In this document: in pieces, positions 24,609-37,895 of the stretch
Numbering within the stretch: position 1 is the stretch's first letter
How the letters are laid out: every line of letters begins with the position of its first letter
Assembly (NCBI GenBank): GCA_003640385.1
Contig: RCAB01000484.1
Span: forward strand, 1 to 45,816
Source: Setaria digitata
Taxonomy: Eukaryota; Nematoda; Chromadorea; Rhabditida; Setariidae
Length of the DNA stretch: 45,816 nucleotides
Direction of reading: 5' to 3'
Position numbers and translations under genes: made by a program
Notes under the pieces: generated by a model
Seen by the model: only the letters and a program-made list of their open reading frames with translations
Told to the model about the DNA's origin: nothing
The model's database searches: none

Positions 24609-24615
24609 NGATCAA
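24538..24615 (-). promoter_or_regulatory. Probable trans-splice acceptor of spat-1 behind a 46-base poly(T) tract
   Basis: On the minus strand a run of about 46 T (plus-strand poly(A) 24563-24608) ends in TTTTCAG at 24560, 22 bases before the spat-1 ATG at 24537-24535. This is a strong nematode acceptor. With no recognisable exon further up, it may be a spliced-leader site, though an upstream cis exon cannot be excluded. The tract contains an N at 24609, so its length is unreliable. Confidence 0.5.
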
Positions 24616-26094
24616 CGGAGATGAGGAGAAAAGAATGGAAATATCAGCTTAAAGCATGAGAAAATCAAATGTGGAATGAGACAGCGTAGAAGGGAGAGAG
24701 AGAGAGCAAAACGTGAAATGTTTAAGGAAGAAGCAAGAAAGAAACTAGAAAAGACATGAATAGGAAGAGCTAAATTAACGTAAAATAATGATGAAAAGGG
24801 AAAAAATTACAAAATTTGGAACTTAAGAAAAAGAGGCAAAATTAGCCTAATGTTTTTTACGTGTTATTACTATCATTCACAGGTGAATATGTAATATATA
24901 ACTTGCAAAAAAAGAACTTAAAATTCTAAAACTTGAGGGAAGGTTTGAAATTTTTATTCAGACCAAATCAGTGTAGCACAAATACGTGACGTCGTCTATC
25001 GTTGCTCTTGCCATATTTTACGCTCTGTTTCGATGACTATCTGTGGGTTATTTGTCCCTGACGTACGTCAGTTAGGAATTATTCGCGGTAGAGACAAGCA
25101 AGTAGTTATTCCATGGTAACGTGTAAATACGTGACGGGTGAATGCACCAGTAGATGACAAGTAGCACATAATAGTGCAGCATTAGGCGACACATATTGAC
25201 GTCTAATGAAGTTGGCTATTACGTGATGACATCCAACGAAGTTAAATATTACGTGATGATATTTAATGAAGTTTACGTGCTGTCATTTAATGAAATGAAA
25301 TATTGGGTTTTGATATAAATCGAAATAAATAATATGATTGCATGTAAACAATGGAGGCTTTGAATGTTTCGGTGCAGTTAGTTGAAAGAGAACACTAGGA
25401 AAAGTCTGTCATTATGTGTTAAATTTTCAAATCATTTCGGAGAAAAAAACTAAAAATAAGCCAATAGATTCATTAAATATTTCATTCTTTTGCTATTCTG
25501 TTAACATCCCTGCAATGTTTTTTTTTTTTGTTACCGAAATACATATGCTTAACACTGATGACAGTGAATGATAGCCTTAATGATATATTTTTACAGAGAG
25601 AAGGCATTTTGGTTATTAGTGTTAAGTTACTGATAGTGTGTTAAATAGTAGAGTCTGTAAATATAGTGAGCGAGCTAACATACTATTAAAATCAGTTGAA
25701 ATCTCAAATTTAATGGCAATATACTTATAATAATACAATTCAGATTAGTTGTTTAAGTTTAATTATTATAGGAAAATCCTTAAAGTAGTTGAAATTTCAA
25801 TCATCTTGTGAAATCTGTTAGTTAGATAAGTAGTAATAATTGTTATGTTTATATGTAAACAGTTGCATTCTAATTTCTTTTTTCATCGTTTATCTTTTTT
25901 TTTTTTCTTTTTACTTCATGTTTTTTGCTTGTGGATGTTAATGCTGATTAAGATAAAATGAAATGGGCTTAATTTCAGTTTTGCGTTAGGTCTGGTACTT
26001 AATTCTAAATACAATTAAGCGTTAGCTTTCCGTTTTTCCTTTATTGAGGGCAGTTTCTAATCAATTTGGTTAGTTATTTTCTTTAATGGTTTAG
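24616..26094. promoter_or_regulatory. Divergent promoter region between spat-1 and snx-6
   Basis: About 1.5 kb separates two divergently transcribed genes. TGACGTC CRE-like sites occur at 24987-24993 and 25197-25203, a 14-base palindrome CTGACGTACGTCAG at 25058-25071, and a 30-bp tandem repeat at 25205-25304. The 24950-25320 stretch is richer in CpG than its flanks, which suits a promoter. No coding sequence was seen. Confidence 0.45.
25205..25304. repeat. 30-bp tandem repeat, about 3.5 copies
   Basis: Units 25205-25234 and 25235-25264 are full length. 25265-25288 lacks six bases, and 25289-25304 is partial. Each unit starts AATGAAGTT (or AACGAAGTT) and the first three carry TACGTGATG or TACGTGCTG, the same core as the degenerate repeats elsewhere. 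Confidence 0.8.
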
Positions 26095-26110
26095 AAAAAA
26101 GTGAATAAAT
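26091..26110 (+). promoter_or_regulatory. Candidate spliced-leader acceptor before snx-6
   Basis: GGTTTAG ends at 26094, 16 bases before the ATG at 26111, with an AAAAAAGTGAATAAAT leader. Such short distances are typical of nematode trans-splicing. It is inferred from spacing only. Confidence 0.4.
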
Positions 26111-29100
26111 ATGGCGGAAGTTGTGAGTGGACGGAGTGAAATAACAATAACAAATCCATTAGATCCAACAAATAGTGATGATGAATTAGAAAGAAATAAT
26201 GAAACATTAACATCGGAAGGAAATGGTAACTTAACCGATGAACGAACTGTAAGTTCCCTTTTTTTTTCTTTCAACCAATAAACTGCAACAGATTGTTATT
26301 TGCATATCAAATAAATTCCAAATACTTTTCATTCGCTTCGTAAAATGTGTAAAATATTTTGTATCTTACAAAAAATTGCTCTAATTTTAGTTGCTAAAAC
26401 AAAAGCTCTTTTTTCTTATATTTCCCTTTCTAATTTAGGCTGATTAGTTTACTTATGCGATAAATAAGACATGGAATATATTCAATTGTTAGATGTTTTT
26501 TCTTATGTCATTTTCATTTCATTTCCAGTGCTTAAGGTTTTGGTTATTGTTGCGAACTGTAAAACTGCATATATTTCTATATATAAATTTAAATTTAACG
26601 AATAGCTGATGTTATTCGAAGTGATAATTATTCTTTTTTGTAGAATCGTACCGAAAAAATCAACGTTGATTTATCAAAAGAGAATAGTCTGATTGTTGAT
26701 ATTTCAGATGCGCTTTCTGAAAGAGATAAGGTAAAATTTGATATTTGTTACCTTGGTGGATTGATTGAAGAATATAGCATACCAAATGTTTGTATAAGCT
26801 TTACTTAACTTTGTTATATGTGAGATTATATGTATTAATGCAAAATATGCTAATTTATGATTCCCTTTCATTTTTATTTGTTTCTTGGATTTTCTAGCCA
26901 TCCTTATGTCATATTTGTATATTGAATTGGCATGAATAAGATAATGTGATAGCGTATACTTTACCCATATGCATATATTTTCAGTTCATCAGTGCAAATA
27001 AAACGGATTTCCATTGATCGTTTATAAGAAATGTTGTTAATTTAGGTAAAATATACAGTTCATACGCGAACAACACTTCCGGAATTTTCAAAAAATGAAG
27101 TAAGCGTTGTTCGAGAACATGAGGAATTTATTTGGTTGCATACGTGTTTCGATGAAAATGAATCATATGCAGGCTTTATTGTATGTTTCATTTAGGATAA
27201 CTTGTTTGGGACTATAATTAAGGCAGACATGGATTTTTAATTAGTAATATCTGTTATAAGTCTAATAAAAGTCGAGAAAATATTTACAGATTCCTCCAGC
27301 ACCGCCACGACCAGATTTTGATGCATCACGCGAAAAACTTCAAAGATTGGGTGAAGGAGAATCAACAATGACCAAAGACGAATTCTTAAAGATGAAACAG
27401 GAGTTGGAGCAGTAATTTAATCATTTGTACAATCGATGAAGACTTTTAGAATTTATAATAGTACTAGGATAGGCAGGCGGTAGGAAAGTGGGGCGAAACT
27501 GGCTAAGGGAGAGCAACTTTCGAGAATAGTTTATTTCCAAAGGTTTGAAGAGATTGTTTAATTCTTTATTTTGTGTCTGTGAATGTTAAGTAATGTAATC
27601 ATTTCTTAGGGAATATCTTGCGACATTCAAGAAGACAGTCGCCATGCATGAAGTATTTTTGTGTCGTCTTGCAGCACATCCGGTTTTTAGAAATGATCCT
27701 AATTTCCGGATATTTCTAGAGTATGAGCAGGATGTATGTTGCTTACTAATAATTGATTTTTGTTATTTTTTCGAGTGAAATTCAGGGATTTTGTTTTCAT
27801 TTTAAAGAACTTTAAAGTATCTAATAATAAATTCAAGGACATGCTTCAAACTATACTTACTATCGTGTAATTTGAGATTAATGTCAGGTTTCAAGTAGTA
27901 ATTTTGATTTCGGATTGTAGAGATGAAATGTGTAAAGTCCATTTCATTTTTTGATATTAATATTAAATGTAGGGCAATAATGTAAAATTACATGTAAAAT
28001 TCGTGGAAAAATTAAAACGATGAAGGTATTATGAATAGTAGCAAATCAATTTTTCAAAAATGAAGTGTTGGTTAACGAATCATAAATCAGTCACTGTACT
28101 TTTTTTTCAACTGATCACTTTTCAAATTAGTTTGTTTTATCGCATTCTTTTTTCAGCTTTCGGTTCGTGCTCGAAATAAAAAAGAAGTTGTTGGGTCGTT
28201 CTGGAAACGACTAACACAATCTGCCGATGAAGTATTGCTGTCAGGACAGGTAAAAGGAAAATATTTGTTGCGTTCCAGCGTTTATATCAGTTATTATTCA
28301 TTTTATTAACGAAGCTTTCGACATGTACGAAGCGTTGTTTATTGAGCTTGAATTCCATTTTAAAATTGGCTGAAGTCTTCACATCCGATCTCAAACATTA
28401 TAAATGCAGCAGGAGTTAGGAAAATTGTGGTTTAAGAAGAGTTATGCTTTTCTAGTCGCTCCTTGTAGAAAGATGTTGATGATTTTTTCGAACATGAGAG
28501 AAACTATTTGATCGAATATTATACCCACGTAAGGGAAGCTTCATCAAAATGTGACAGAATTTCACGGCTTCGTAAAAGTTGGTTTTTAATTTTATTTGCT
28601 TATTTTTCACAAATTTGCAGCGTAAGAACTGTGTCAAAATTTTTCATCTTTTTTTGGATGGTTTATCGGAACGCATTTTATAGTAAATGGCTGCTTGTTC
28701 CTTTCGCTACGAAATTAAAATAAGAAAGTTGTGGATTAGGATTTGCTCTCTTTTCTAAACTTAAACTATTCGGAAAATTTGTTTTCTCCAGTTAAGCTTT
28801 TGTAATCGATTTTGTCGGAATGGTCACAATCACTCTATTATTTCATATACTATTTTTTAAACCTTTAGCTGCTTTCCTCTGCTTCTTTGAATTGTGTTGG
28901 TTGCTTAAAAAGGTGAAACGTTAAATATTCTTCAGGCTGTGAGTGTTTAGACTTAATTTTTTTTTTTTTCAAAGAAAGATTTAGACTTTTAAAGAAATTT
29001 TCTTGTTAATTGGAAAATTTCTCTGAATTATCAGAACTTCAGTCACTGAGTAAGCGAGAATGTTGCGGGTGCTTAACTTTTATGATTTTTCGTGAATAAA

Positions 29101-32100
29101 AAATAAAGGTATGATTAATTTCTGATTATTTACTAAAAATTGCGGAATGTTGAAATTATCGAAGCAGTGTAAGCAAAAATGATTTCATAAAGCATTTACG
29201 AAATAACTGAATAAATTTATTTTAACCATTAATTTTTAGCTTGTTTCTCGTTAAACATTTATTGCGAAGCATGGGAAGATTTTATTTCCTTCATGCTGCA
29301 GCTGATTGTTTGTTCAAAATGCTGCTTTGCAATTTTTATGAAAAGAGACTTGCAATTTTGCATTTTTTTTTTTTAAACTACCTAGTTCATTGATGTATTG
29401 CTTGTCTCTCCTCCCTTTTTTTTTTTGCTTTTTGAGCAATCTTTTTGTGAAATCCTATGTTTTTCAATTTTTTTAATACTTTTTTTAGACGGAAGAACGG
29501 TGAATTTGTACCACTTTAAATAAATGGATCATATTTTTTGATGACGAAGTAGTAAATTTATGCTTACTTGTTTAAAGCAATATTATGTCTAATACCTCAT
29601 ATTTCTATTTCAAATCTTTTGATTCACTCTGCCTTCCTAATACTTTCCTTTATATTTTTAGCACTTTCTTTTTTTATCAGTGATATTGCATTTTTTTTTC
29701 CATGCATAAAATTTTTTTTTCTTTTTCTTTAGAATATTCTTATTCGTTCGAATTCTTTTCTTTTGCCAATACTTAATAGTCATGAATTGATGAGTTCCCG
29801 TATCTTCATTTTCAATTATATCTGATTAATTGAATGCTGTCGTTTCCAAAGTTTTCTGTAAAACTTAAATGATTTATAATTTTGTTTTATACGCCTGAGT
29901 TATTTCAGATCGGTTAATATCACAATTTAACATCTGTGAACATAGCAATTCGGCGATTAACGCGAGTTGTTCATTATCATAAAGCATTATTTTTTTTTTT
30001 TTTTTTTGCTGTATATGTTCCTTTTCTCCAATTTTTCTGAATAAGAAATGAAAAAAATAAGGAAAGTGGCAAAATTCATTTATCGAATATTATTACTCAA
30101 GCTTAACAGACAAAATTTATGTATTACCAGTTATATTCTGCAAAGAGAAATGACGAAAGAAACTTCTGCAGAAGTGCTTATTTTTATTTTTATTTTTTGC
30201 TCTCTCCTTCTTCCTCTGTTCCGTTTTCTCATTCTTGAAAAATTTGCTTTCAAAACAAATTACTGAGAATTCAGTAACGGTCCGTAAAAATCATTGTTTC
30301 TTTTTTTTTTTCGTTTCTTTTAAAATTTCGCAAATTTATTTCTTTTCATTTTATCACAACCAATTGTTACACATTGTTTCGTTAGCCTTTCATTTAATTT
30401 GCATTTATTTAGGAAAAAAAAAAATGGTATAAATTTTTTTTTTTACTTTTCGTGCCACAAAAATTTTTAAAAATTTCTTTTTCTTCACTTATTTTACACT
30501 GGTTTTATTCTGTCTTATTTTTTTAATAGTTCCATTAACTTTTTTTAGAAGGCAGTTATTTATTCATTTTTTCTTAGAAGGCAGAACTTCTTTCAGTAAG
30601 TTTTACATTTTATTTTATTTTATTTTTTTTTTTTTTTTTTTTAAATAGTCTCACTAAATTCCTTTTTATTTATTTTTCTCCCTAAAAGGCGAATCAATTT
30701 CAGTGATTTTTCATTTCCACTCTGGTGAATATTGCCTTTTCTTTTTTCTTCTCAATATTTCCATTTCTTGTTTCCGCTGCTTAAAATTCTATAGAACTTT
30801 AAACAAACGAAAAAAAAAAAAAAAAAAGAAGCGATATGAAAATATTTCATTTATAATTATAATAAACTCATTGACGTGTTAAAATTGTATGTGTAATTAG
30901 TATTGATAAGAACATTATTTTGCTCGAGTCATCGGGGTCCCTGTTTTGAAATGCTTTTTTTTTTTCAACTAATCATCCTCTCTACTGGAAATCCTATTAT
31001 ACGTCTCATGATCGTTGTCATTATTAATTTTTGATTTAGAAATAATTTGACAAGTCAGTAAGTAAATGATGTGAATAACAATATTTATGTTATCTGAATT
31101 ACTCGATTTTCACAACTTTTGTCAGGAATACTTAAGTATTAATTTTGTATTGTCAGGGAAAATTTGCCCCACATTTATCTTCTTTTTTTTTCTTTTTCCA
31201 TTAGCATAAATTGTATGAAAAAAAAAAAAAGAATGATACCTAAAAAGTTTATCTAAAAAGAAAAGTTTTTTTTTTTTTTTTTAATTTTTCATCTCTCTTC
31301 TTTATTTTTTCTTCTCTAGTCTAGTTGTTTAAAAAGTTGTGAGAAAAAAAAAAAAACTGGTGTATTTATTGTTGTATAGAAACAGAGTTGGAAGGAGCAG
31401 AATGATTGAAAGGTAATTTGAAAATAGAGACATATTAATCTTACTTCGTTCAAGTAAAAATATAAAAAGAGTTTAAAAAAAAAAAGAAAAATCCAAGAAA
31501 AAAAGGCAGACTTGTCCGATGTGTTTGATATGATCTGTATGTATGACTGAAATTTTTATTGCTCCTTTTTTGGTCTACTATCAATTTAAAGAAATGCTTT
31601 TGCTTTTAACCCATAATCAATTTAAACAATTGATTCATATGAAATGATTACACCATTTGGAGGTCACTTTTTTCTTTTTTTTTTCCGCTTCATTTTTAAC
31701 TTACTATTAATTTAAAAAAAAAAAAATTCATCAGAATGTTCATCATTTTTGTTTTTTATTTTCATTCCAGATTTATTTTTATATCACCACTTATTTTTTG
31801 TGCTTAAATTTATTTGTCGATTTTCATAAACATGCCGATGCATTCGACTTATCTTTTTTCCACTCATATCGATTATATTCCGTTATTTTTACAATAATAA
31901 TGCTAATAATCAAATGTATCAATTTCGATTGAAAGGTCTGTTAAGTTATTTTTTTCTTTTACTTTATTCTATTGAAATTTCTTCACTTTCTCAAATAACT
32001 TTTATGGATCATTTTTTTTTTTTTTTTTTGAAAATTCGGAAAAGTATTTTGCTATCTTAATATGCTTCTTATGAATACTTTTCTTCTTTAAAAAGTTGAA

Positions 32101-35100
32101 AAATTTTACGCCCCTCAAAAGAAAAAAAATTTAACCATTTTTTTTTTTAAACTACGAATTTTGTGTACTTTCTTGTATGATTTTCTGTCATCATCACCGC
32201 TGAATTAGTAATTCATGAAGGTGAGAGAGAATTTTTGCTTCGGTTTAATTTTTTTTTTTTTCCTTTTTCACCCATTTATACTATTCATTATTATATTTCA
32301 TAATAATTTTGCATTTTTGATATTTCTTCAAAAAAAATTTTTTTTTTTATTTTTGTTTATTTCAATTCCCACCACTTCATTTCAGCCCTGTTTTTTTCTT
32401 TTTCTTTTCCGCTGAATCATCTTCCTTCATTTCCTAGTCTAGCATTTTAGCTAATGAAATGAATGTTTCTTCAGTTAATTTACACAGTAATTTCTGAATT
32501 GGAAAAGAAAAAAAAATTTTTTTTTTTTTTTGAGCATTTCAGATATATCCATTATTACGTTTCGTTATTCAAAATGCTCAATGTAGGATTACTTATTTTT
32601 AAATTTGAGTTTAATGTAAATCAGTGATACTTCAAGTGGCTGATATTGCTGACAAAGAAGCTGAATGAAAGATTGCAAGAGGACTAGGGACGAATTGAGA
32701 ACGACTATGAATGAACGAATGTTTAATAAGCCAAAACTCAGCTAAGCTAAAGCTTCATATTTGTTTGGGATTGCTATGCTTTTGAAGTTAATTGATGTGA
32801 ATGTATTATGAAACTCTCTCTTTGACGATTGATTTTGCAATGAAATTAAATTTATAATATGACTGCTGATTTGTTACTAGTTGTTTGAAAATTTTCCAAC
32901 TTTATATTTTCATTTTCGTATCTTAATTTTGCTTATTTCCTCTAGTGCTTTAGGGCGGTCACTGAAGTATCATTTATCCTTCGTTTCGTAATATATATAA
33001 TTGAAGGTGTCTTTCAGATCATATTTAGGCTCGAATCGATGTCTCTAATGTTTCCTTTAGTACTATTTCTTTTTCTTCTTTTTTCAACAAGGAAACTGCT
33101 TTTAAATGTTTTCCCTTTTTTTTTTTTACTTTTTTACTTTTTAACGAATTTCAATTTTGATTGGTTTTAGCTGTTGACGGACCATTTTTGGCTTTCGAAA
33201 AACTTGTTTTGAATTGTTTTTAGCCCTTGAAGAAATTTGAGTCTTAGTTTAGTATTTTACACTTCTCTCCTTTATGGATTAATAGTAATTTTATTTGGAA
33301 AAAAAAAAAAACAGAAGACCTTTTCAGTGCTCTTTCTCATTAAAAAAAAAAAAAAAGAAAAAATATATAGAGAGATACTTAAATCGATACAACTGTATTG
33401 CTCTTCAATATGAAATGGTTACATGTGGCATAACAAGGATGAGAAATAGCGATAAGCAATTTGTTTCATTAAAAAAAGAAAAAAGAGAAAAAAGTTTTCT
33501 CTTTTTGTTTGCAAATTTGTTACATGCATGTGTAAAGAATAGATTTTTTGGAAGCGTTTTTACATTTGATAATTTTTTTTTTAGATGTAGCAGATTCATA
33601 TGCTCGAGTTGGTTCTTGTCTTGAAAAAATGGCATTGCAAGAATTGGATCGTGATTTGCAAAAGGAATTAGTACGAGAAGCTCTTACGTTTGAAAAGCTA
33701 AAAAAGCATGAGGTAAATAAAATATGACATTTTTGGTTGATATTTTAAATATTTGGATATTTTAGAGCGAATCAAATGTTTTCTTTTTCTTTTGTTAGTT
33801 TTACCTTCTTCTTTTCCTCTCTTTTTTGAATGTAAGTTGATAAAAGAGAAGTATTCTTATTTGGTTTTTCGATCTTTTCTTTTTGTTCCCTTTTTTTTAA
33901 TGCTATATTTAATGGCTTAAGTTGAAATAACTAAATTATTCATTTAAAGAATTGGTTTTGTTTAACTTCTGTTCACGTTGCTAAAGTTATCTTTAGATTC
34001 CGGATAATTCGTAGCATTTTAGAGTCGAGTAGCTACAGATGAAGAATTGAAATTGGGTGATACACTACAATATTATATGAAAGATACGGATGCAGCCAAG
34101 GTAAATTGTACAATATTTGCTAGATGCTAGATGTCGTATTTTGATGTTTTATGATGTCAAATTACTCAAAATATCCATTCTTCTATTTAAAACTTTAGTC
34201 TTTGTTTACTTTTTTGTTATAACGAACCACAATTATATTATAATTCAGCTATTTATTTGCTTTTGTGCAGTGAAAATTCATCCTTTTATTAGTGTTCATT
34301 TCGAAAATATTCATTTTTTTCTTCGGAATATTTTTGATTGTTTAATTTTTTTGTTTTTTTTCTTTTTCATAAATCTTTGATATTTCTAATTAAACGACCA
34401 GATATGGACGATTCACAACCTGTTTTATTTCTCTTTTCCTTTTTTAGGATGAACATAAGATTTCAATTTGTATTATTAGTTGTTTGCGTACCGTTATAAC
34501 GTATTTATTTAAATTCTTGTTTCTAATTCTGATATTGAATAGTTATTATTTGAAATTTCCACTGAGTATTGCTGTCACTTTAGGACCTTTTGTATCGTCG
34601 GATGCGTTGTTTGGCAAATTATGAAGGGGCGAATAAAACTCTGGAACGTGCCAGAGGGCGTAATAAAGATATACCGAAGGTATTTTACCTTTTGCTTCTA
34701 ATATCATCATATTTAATTTCCATTGCTTCTGCATTATTTCAGCTTTTTTAAACCACTAAGACTTGGCCTATGTTACATTGAAACTTTATCTTCTATTTTA
34801 TTTATTTATTTTTCGAACTTCATTCAACTTAGATTTAATTTATTCCCATTCCTAATTTGGGCCATTTGTTAACTTTTTACATTTCATTAGGATATGCTGA
34901 AAATTGATTCCTAAACTTTGAAATCGATGGATATCTTTATCTTTCGTGTCTTTCTAAAAATCGTTATTTCATTAATGGGTGGTATATAATGGATTTGAAA
35001 TTGATTTCCGGTTTTCCATATCGTTAAAAGTTTCTGGTTAAAAAAAAAAACGCTCAGGCAGAAGCAGAACAAAGTGAAGCTTGCAAAAAATTTGAAGATA

Positions 35101-36069
35101 TCAGTGAAGTAGCAAAAGGAGAACTGTTGGATTTGAAGAAGAGGCGATTGCTTGCTTTTAAAAAGAATTTAGCCGATCTAGCGGATCTTCAGATTAAACA
35201 TGCTAAGGTAATTAATGAAAAATAATTCTCTTCCTTCCTAGGTCTCACATTAATAGTTGATTTTGATTAATAGTGATTTTGGTCTCACATTAATGTGTGA
35301 TTTTGATATTTACATTTATATTATGTGAAAAAAAAAAAAATTCAGGTTAAAATCAAAAAAAAAAAAATCAAATATTTCTGTTATTTATGCACTCCTTGCA
35401 TTATCCTCTTTAATCTACTTTTATTCTAAAGCTTCCTCATTCTTCGTTTTGCTAATTTTACTTACATAAATCAACGATAAAAAGAAACTAAGAGGTGTAC
35501 CATCCATAAGCAGTAGTATAATAGCAAATATTGGGGAATGCTTCACTGTTATTGAAAATTGAATTTCTTTTCTTGCGAAATTGAATCACTTTTTGTGATT
35601 AAATTTTTATACTAAAGTTGTTGAATCCATTTTATTTCATGTTCCACATTTCGTTAATAATGTCTTAGGTCTTCAAAAGTTTATCGATGATTCTCCTTCT
35701 TAGATAATGATCATTGCTCAGTAGCTATAATTTTCTCGTTTTTTTTTTTTATTTTTTACTTAAACTTTTCTTTTTTAGCTCCTATTAGGATTATCCAAAT
35801 GAAACGTTTTTTTTTTTTTGATCAATTCTTGTTCAATTTAGTCTACATCATCTGTTAAATATTAAGTGGCTCAAGAAGTGAAGTTTTTAGTATTATCTTC
35901 CCTTTATTTTTTAATGAATGTCATTTTGGTATTACTATCAATGAGAATTATGCAATACCTAAATGAAAATATATTTCTTATTATAATATTATTGAATAAT
36001 TTACTTTTCAATCATAAGTTATACTTTTAGGCACAAATAGCTTTATTGGAGCAAGCATTGAGTAAATAA
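26111..36069 (+). CDS. snx-6: SNX-6: SNX5/SNX6-type sorting nexin (PX-BAR), retromer-associated
   Basis: Twelve exons: 26111-26248, 26644-26730, 27046-27180, 27290-27411, 27610-27733, 28157-28249, 28469-28577, 33585-33712, 34023-34100, 34584-34679, 35058-35207, 36031-36069 (TAA). Phases close, giving 432 aa. The PX domain (about 58-200) has the SNX5/6 signature [42 protein letters not shown], and the helical hairpin insert [19 protein letters not shown] that distinguishes SNX5/6 PX domains. The BAR domain (about 205-432) includes [40 protein letters not shown] and the [20 protein letters not shown] helix. SNX5/6 pair with SNX1/2 to form endosomal tubules for retrieval to the Golgi; in C. elegans snx-6 also serves recycling of CED-1 in corpse clearance. 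Intron 7 is 5,007 bp, far larger than the rest. The next gene, gck-3, is downstream on the same strand. Confidence 0.96.
28578..33584 (+). other. snx-6 intron 7, 5.0 kb, T-rich, no nested gene recognised
   Basis: The intron is markedly richer in T than A on the transcribed-sense strand and contains many T runs over 10 long (for example 29992-30008, 30626-30642, 32010-32029, 32517-32531). The open frames inside (such as 30048-30266, 32215-32415, 33295-33624) are Phe/Lys-rich products of these runs. It splits residue 270 between an A and AT to give Asn, in the BAR domain. Confidence 0.75.
35241..35315. repeat. Imperfect tandem duplication in snx-6 intron 11
   Basis: GGTCTCACATTAAT followed by GTGATTTTGAT-like sequence occurs at 35241-35280 and again from 35281. 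The copies are about 40 bases apart, with a few differences in the middle. Confidence 0.75.
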
Positions 36070-36720
36070 GAAGATATCGACGCCGACAATAACATGTATA
36101 GCAGGCAACAGTTGCAACAATTAACCTTCATGATTAATTAATCACTGATAATTTATTTGCTCTGATCTTCTTTTTTCTTTTCTTTTAATTCGATTCAGTT
36201 TCAAAAAAAAAAAAAGAAAAAAAAAGGAAAAGAAATAACGGTTTTGCAATTGTATAACATTTGTAATATTAATTAAATTCATGTAAAAATAGTAAATAGT
36301 TTTTTTTTTTTCTATTCTGTAAAATAAACGATTAGTTAAGAAATGTAATAAAAAATTGAAATGGTTAGATGAAATTAAATAATTTTTTTTTCTTTTAGAA
36401 GGAAGAAATAAAATGAAGTACCTATGCTCTACTACTGCTACCGCTGCTATAAAATTCTTTTACGCATATTTCTATGAGAATAATAAAAATTGACTTTAAA
36501 AAAGCTCAAGATAAAGGTTTTTGAGAAAATAAATTTTTACACAATGAACGAAAGTTTCTTCATCCCTTCTTTTCCTTCCTTTTTTTTTTTTTTTTTCGCT
36601 TCTTTCTTTCTTTTTTTCGGTTATATCTTTTTATTTTATTTCTGAAGATAAAAATCGTTCAAATGTTCAAATGCCATTACTTCGTATTATTTTCACTTCT
36701 TTTTCTTGTCTCCCTGTCCT

Positions 36721-36725
<5 letters not shown>

Positions 36726-36763
<38 letters not shown>

Positions 36764-36772
36764 ATATATGTG
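36726..36772. repeat. (TC)n then (GT)n compound microsatellite
   Basis: About 15 TC units are followed by GTGTGTGTATATATGTG. This is simple sequence 0.65 kb after the snx-6 stop. Confidence 0.9.
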
Positions 36773-37895
36773 TTTCTTTTTTCGCGCCACATATAAGCAA
36801 GCAAACCTATCGTATGCATAAAGGAGGGAAAAATTTGTTTACAGTTTATTTATTGATTGTTTTCTACATTTTGATAAAATCATTTTTTTTTTTTTTTCAT
36901 TCATTTATTATTTTGAAAACTTGATGTTTCTAATGTTATTGAGGTGAGTAAACAGATAGAATGACTGATTGATTGATTGATTGATTGATTTAATTTGATA
37001 TATGATCATCAAGCTCTTCATTTTTCGTAACTTTTTTTTTTTGAAATTTTTGATTTTTTCTTTTAAACAATTTTTTTTTTGAACATTTGCATAGTACTAT
37101 ATCATGCGATATACTTAACATGCATTGGGGAAGCATTTCTAGGAAATTATTATGTACAGTACATTTTTCATTGTTTCGAAAAAAAAAGATTTTTGTTTCA
37201 GTCACTGTGAAATGTAAATTAGTTTGACTTTTTTTTTTATTTTTTTTCATACTCTATAAATGATAAAATTTGTTGTTTAGTTTTGATAAGAATGACTGAT
37301 TAAGTTTAAGGAGTCCTTTTTTGTTTTTGGCAAGGGAAAAAACATTTAAGTTGATTTGATAAAGCATATGAAGCAAGCATGAAAAATCGTGACAGAGTTT
37401 TTGAATTATAATAATAAATGTTATTTGATGATAATTTATAAAGTAATCAATGAGTCAGCTTGTATATATACATATATATTGCTTTGTTTTATTTATTTTT
37501 TTAACATCACCTATTTTCACTATTTTTTTTTTACCTATTTTCAGAAATAGAGGTAGAGGGAAAAAAAAAACCATTAATTAGTATTTGTATACCAAAAATA
37601 TTTTCCTACTCTCTTGAAGGTGTTTTTTTTTCTCTCTCTGTCTCTCTCTCGCTATTATTGTAATGAATGCAGCGTTAATTTAAAGCACTTTTGATTGTTA
37701 TTAATCTTTTTTTGCTTCAATAACGGAAAAAAAATGATGGAAAGGAAAGGAGTTGGAAAAAATTGAATTTTTGTTTGAAATGGAATTCATTTCAGTTATG
37801 TGTTTTTTTTTTAATTGTTGCTTCTTGTTCCTGCTATTGTTATATATATATATAAAGTATATCAAGTATATATATATATATATATATACAAGAAT

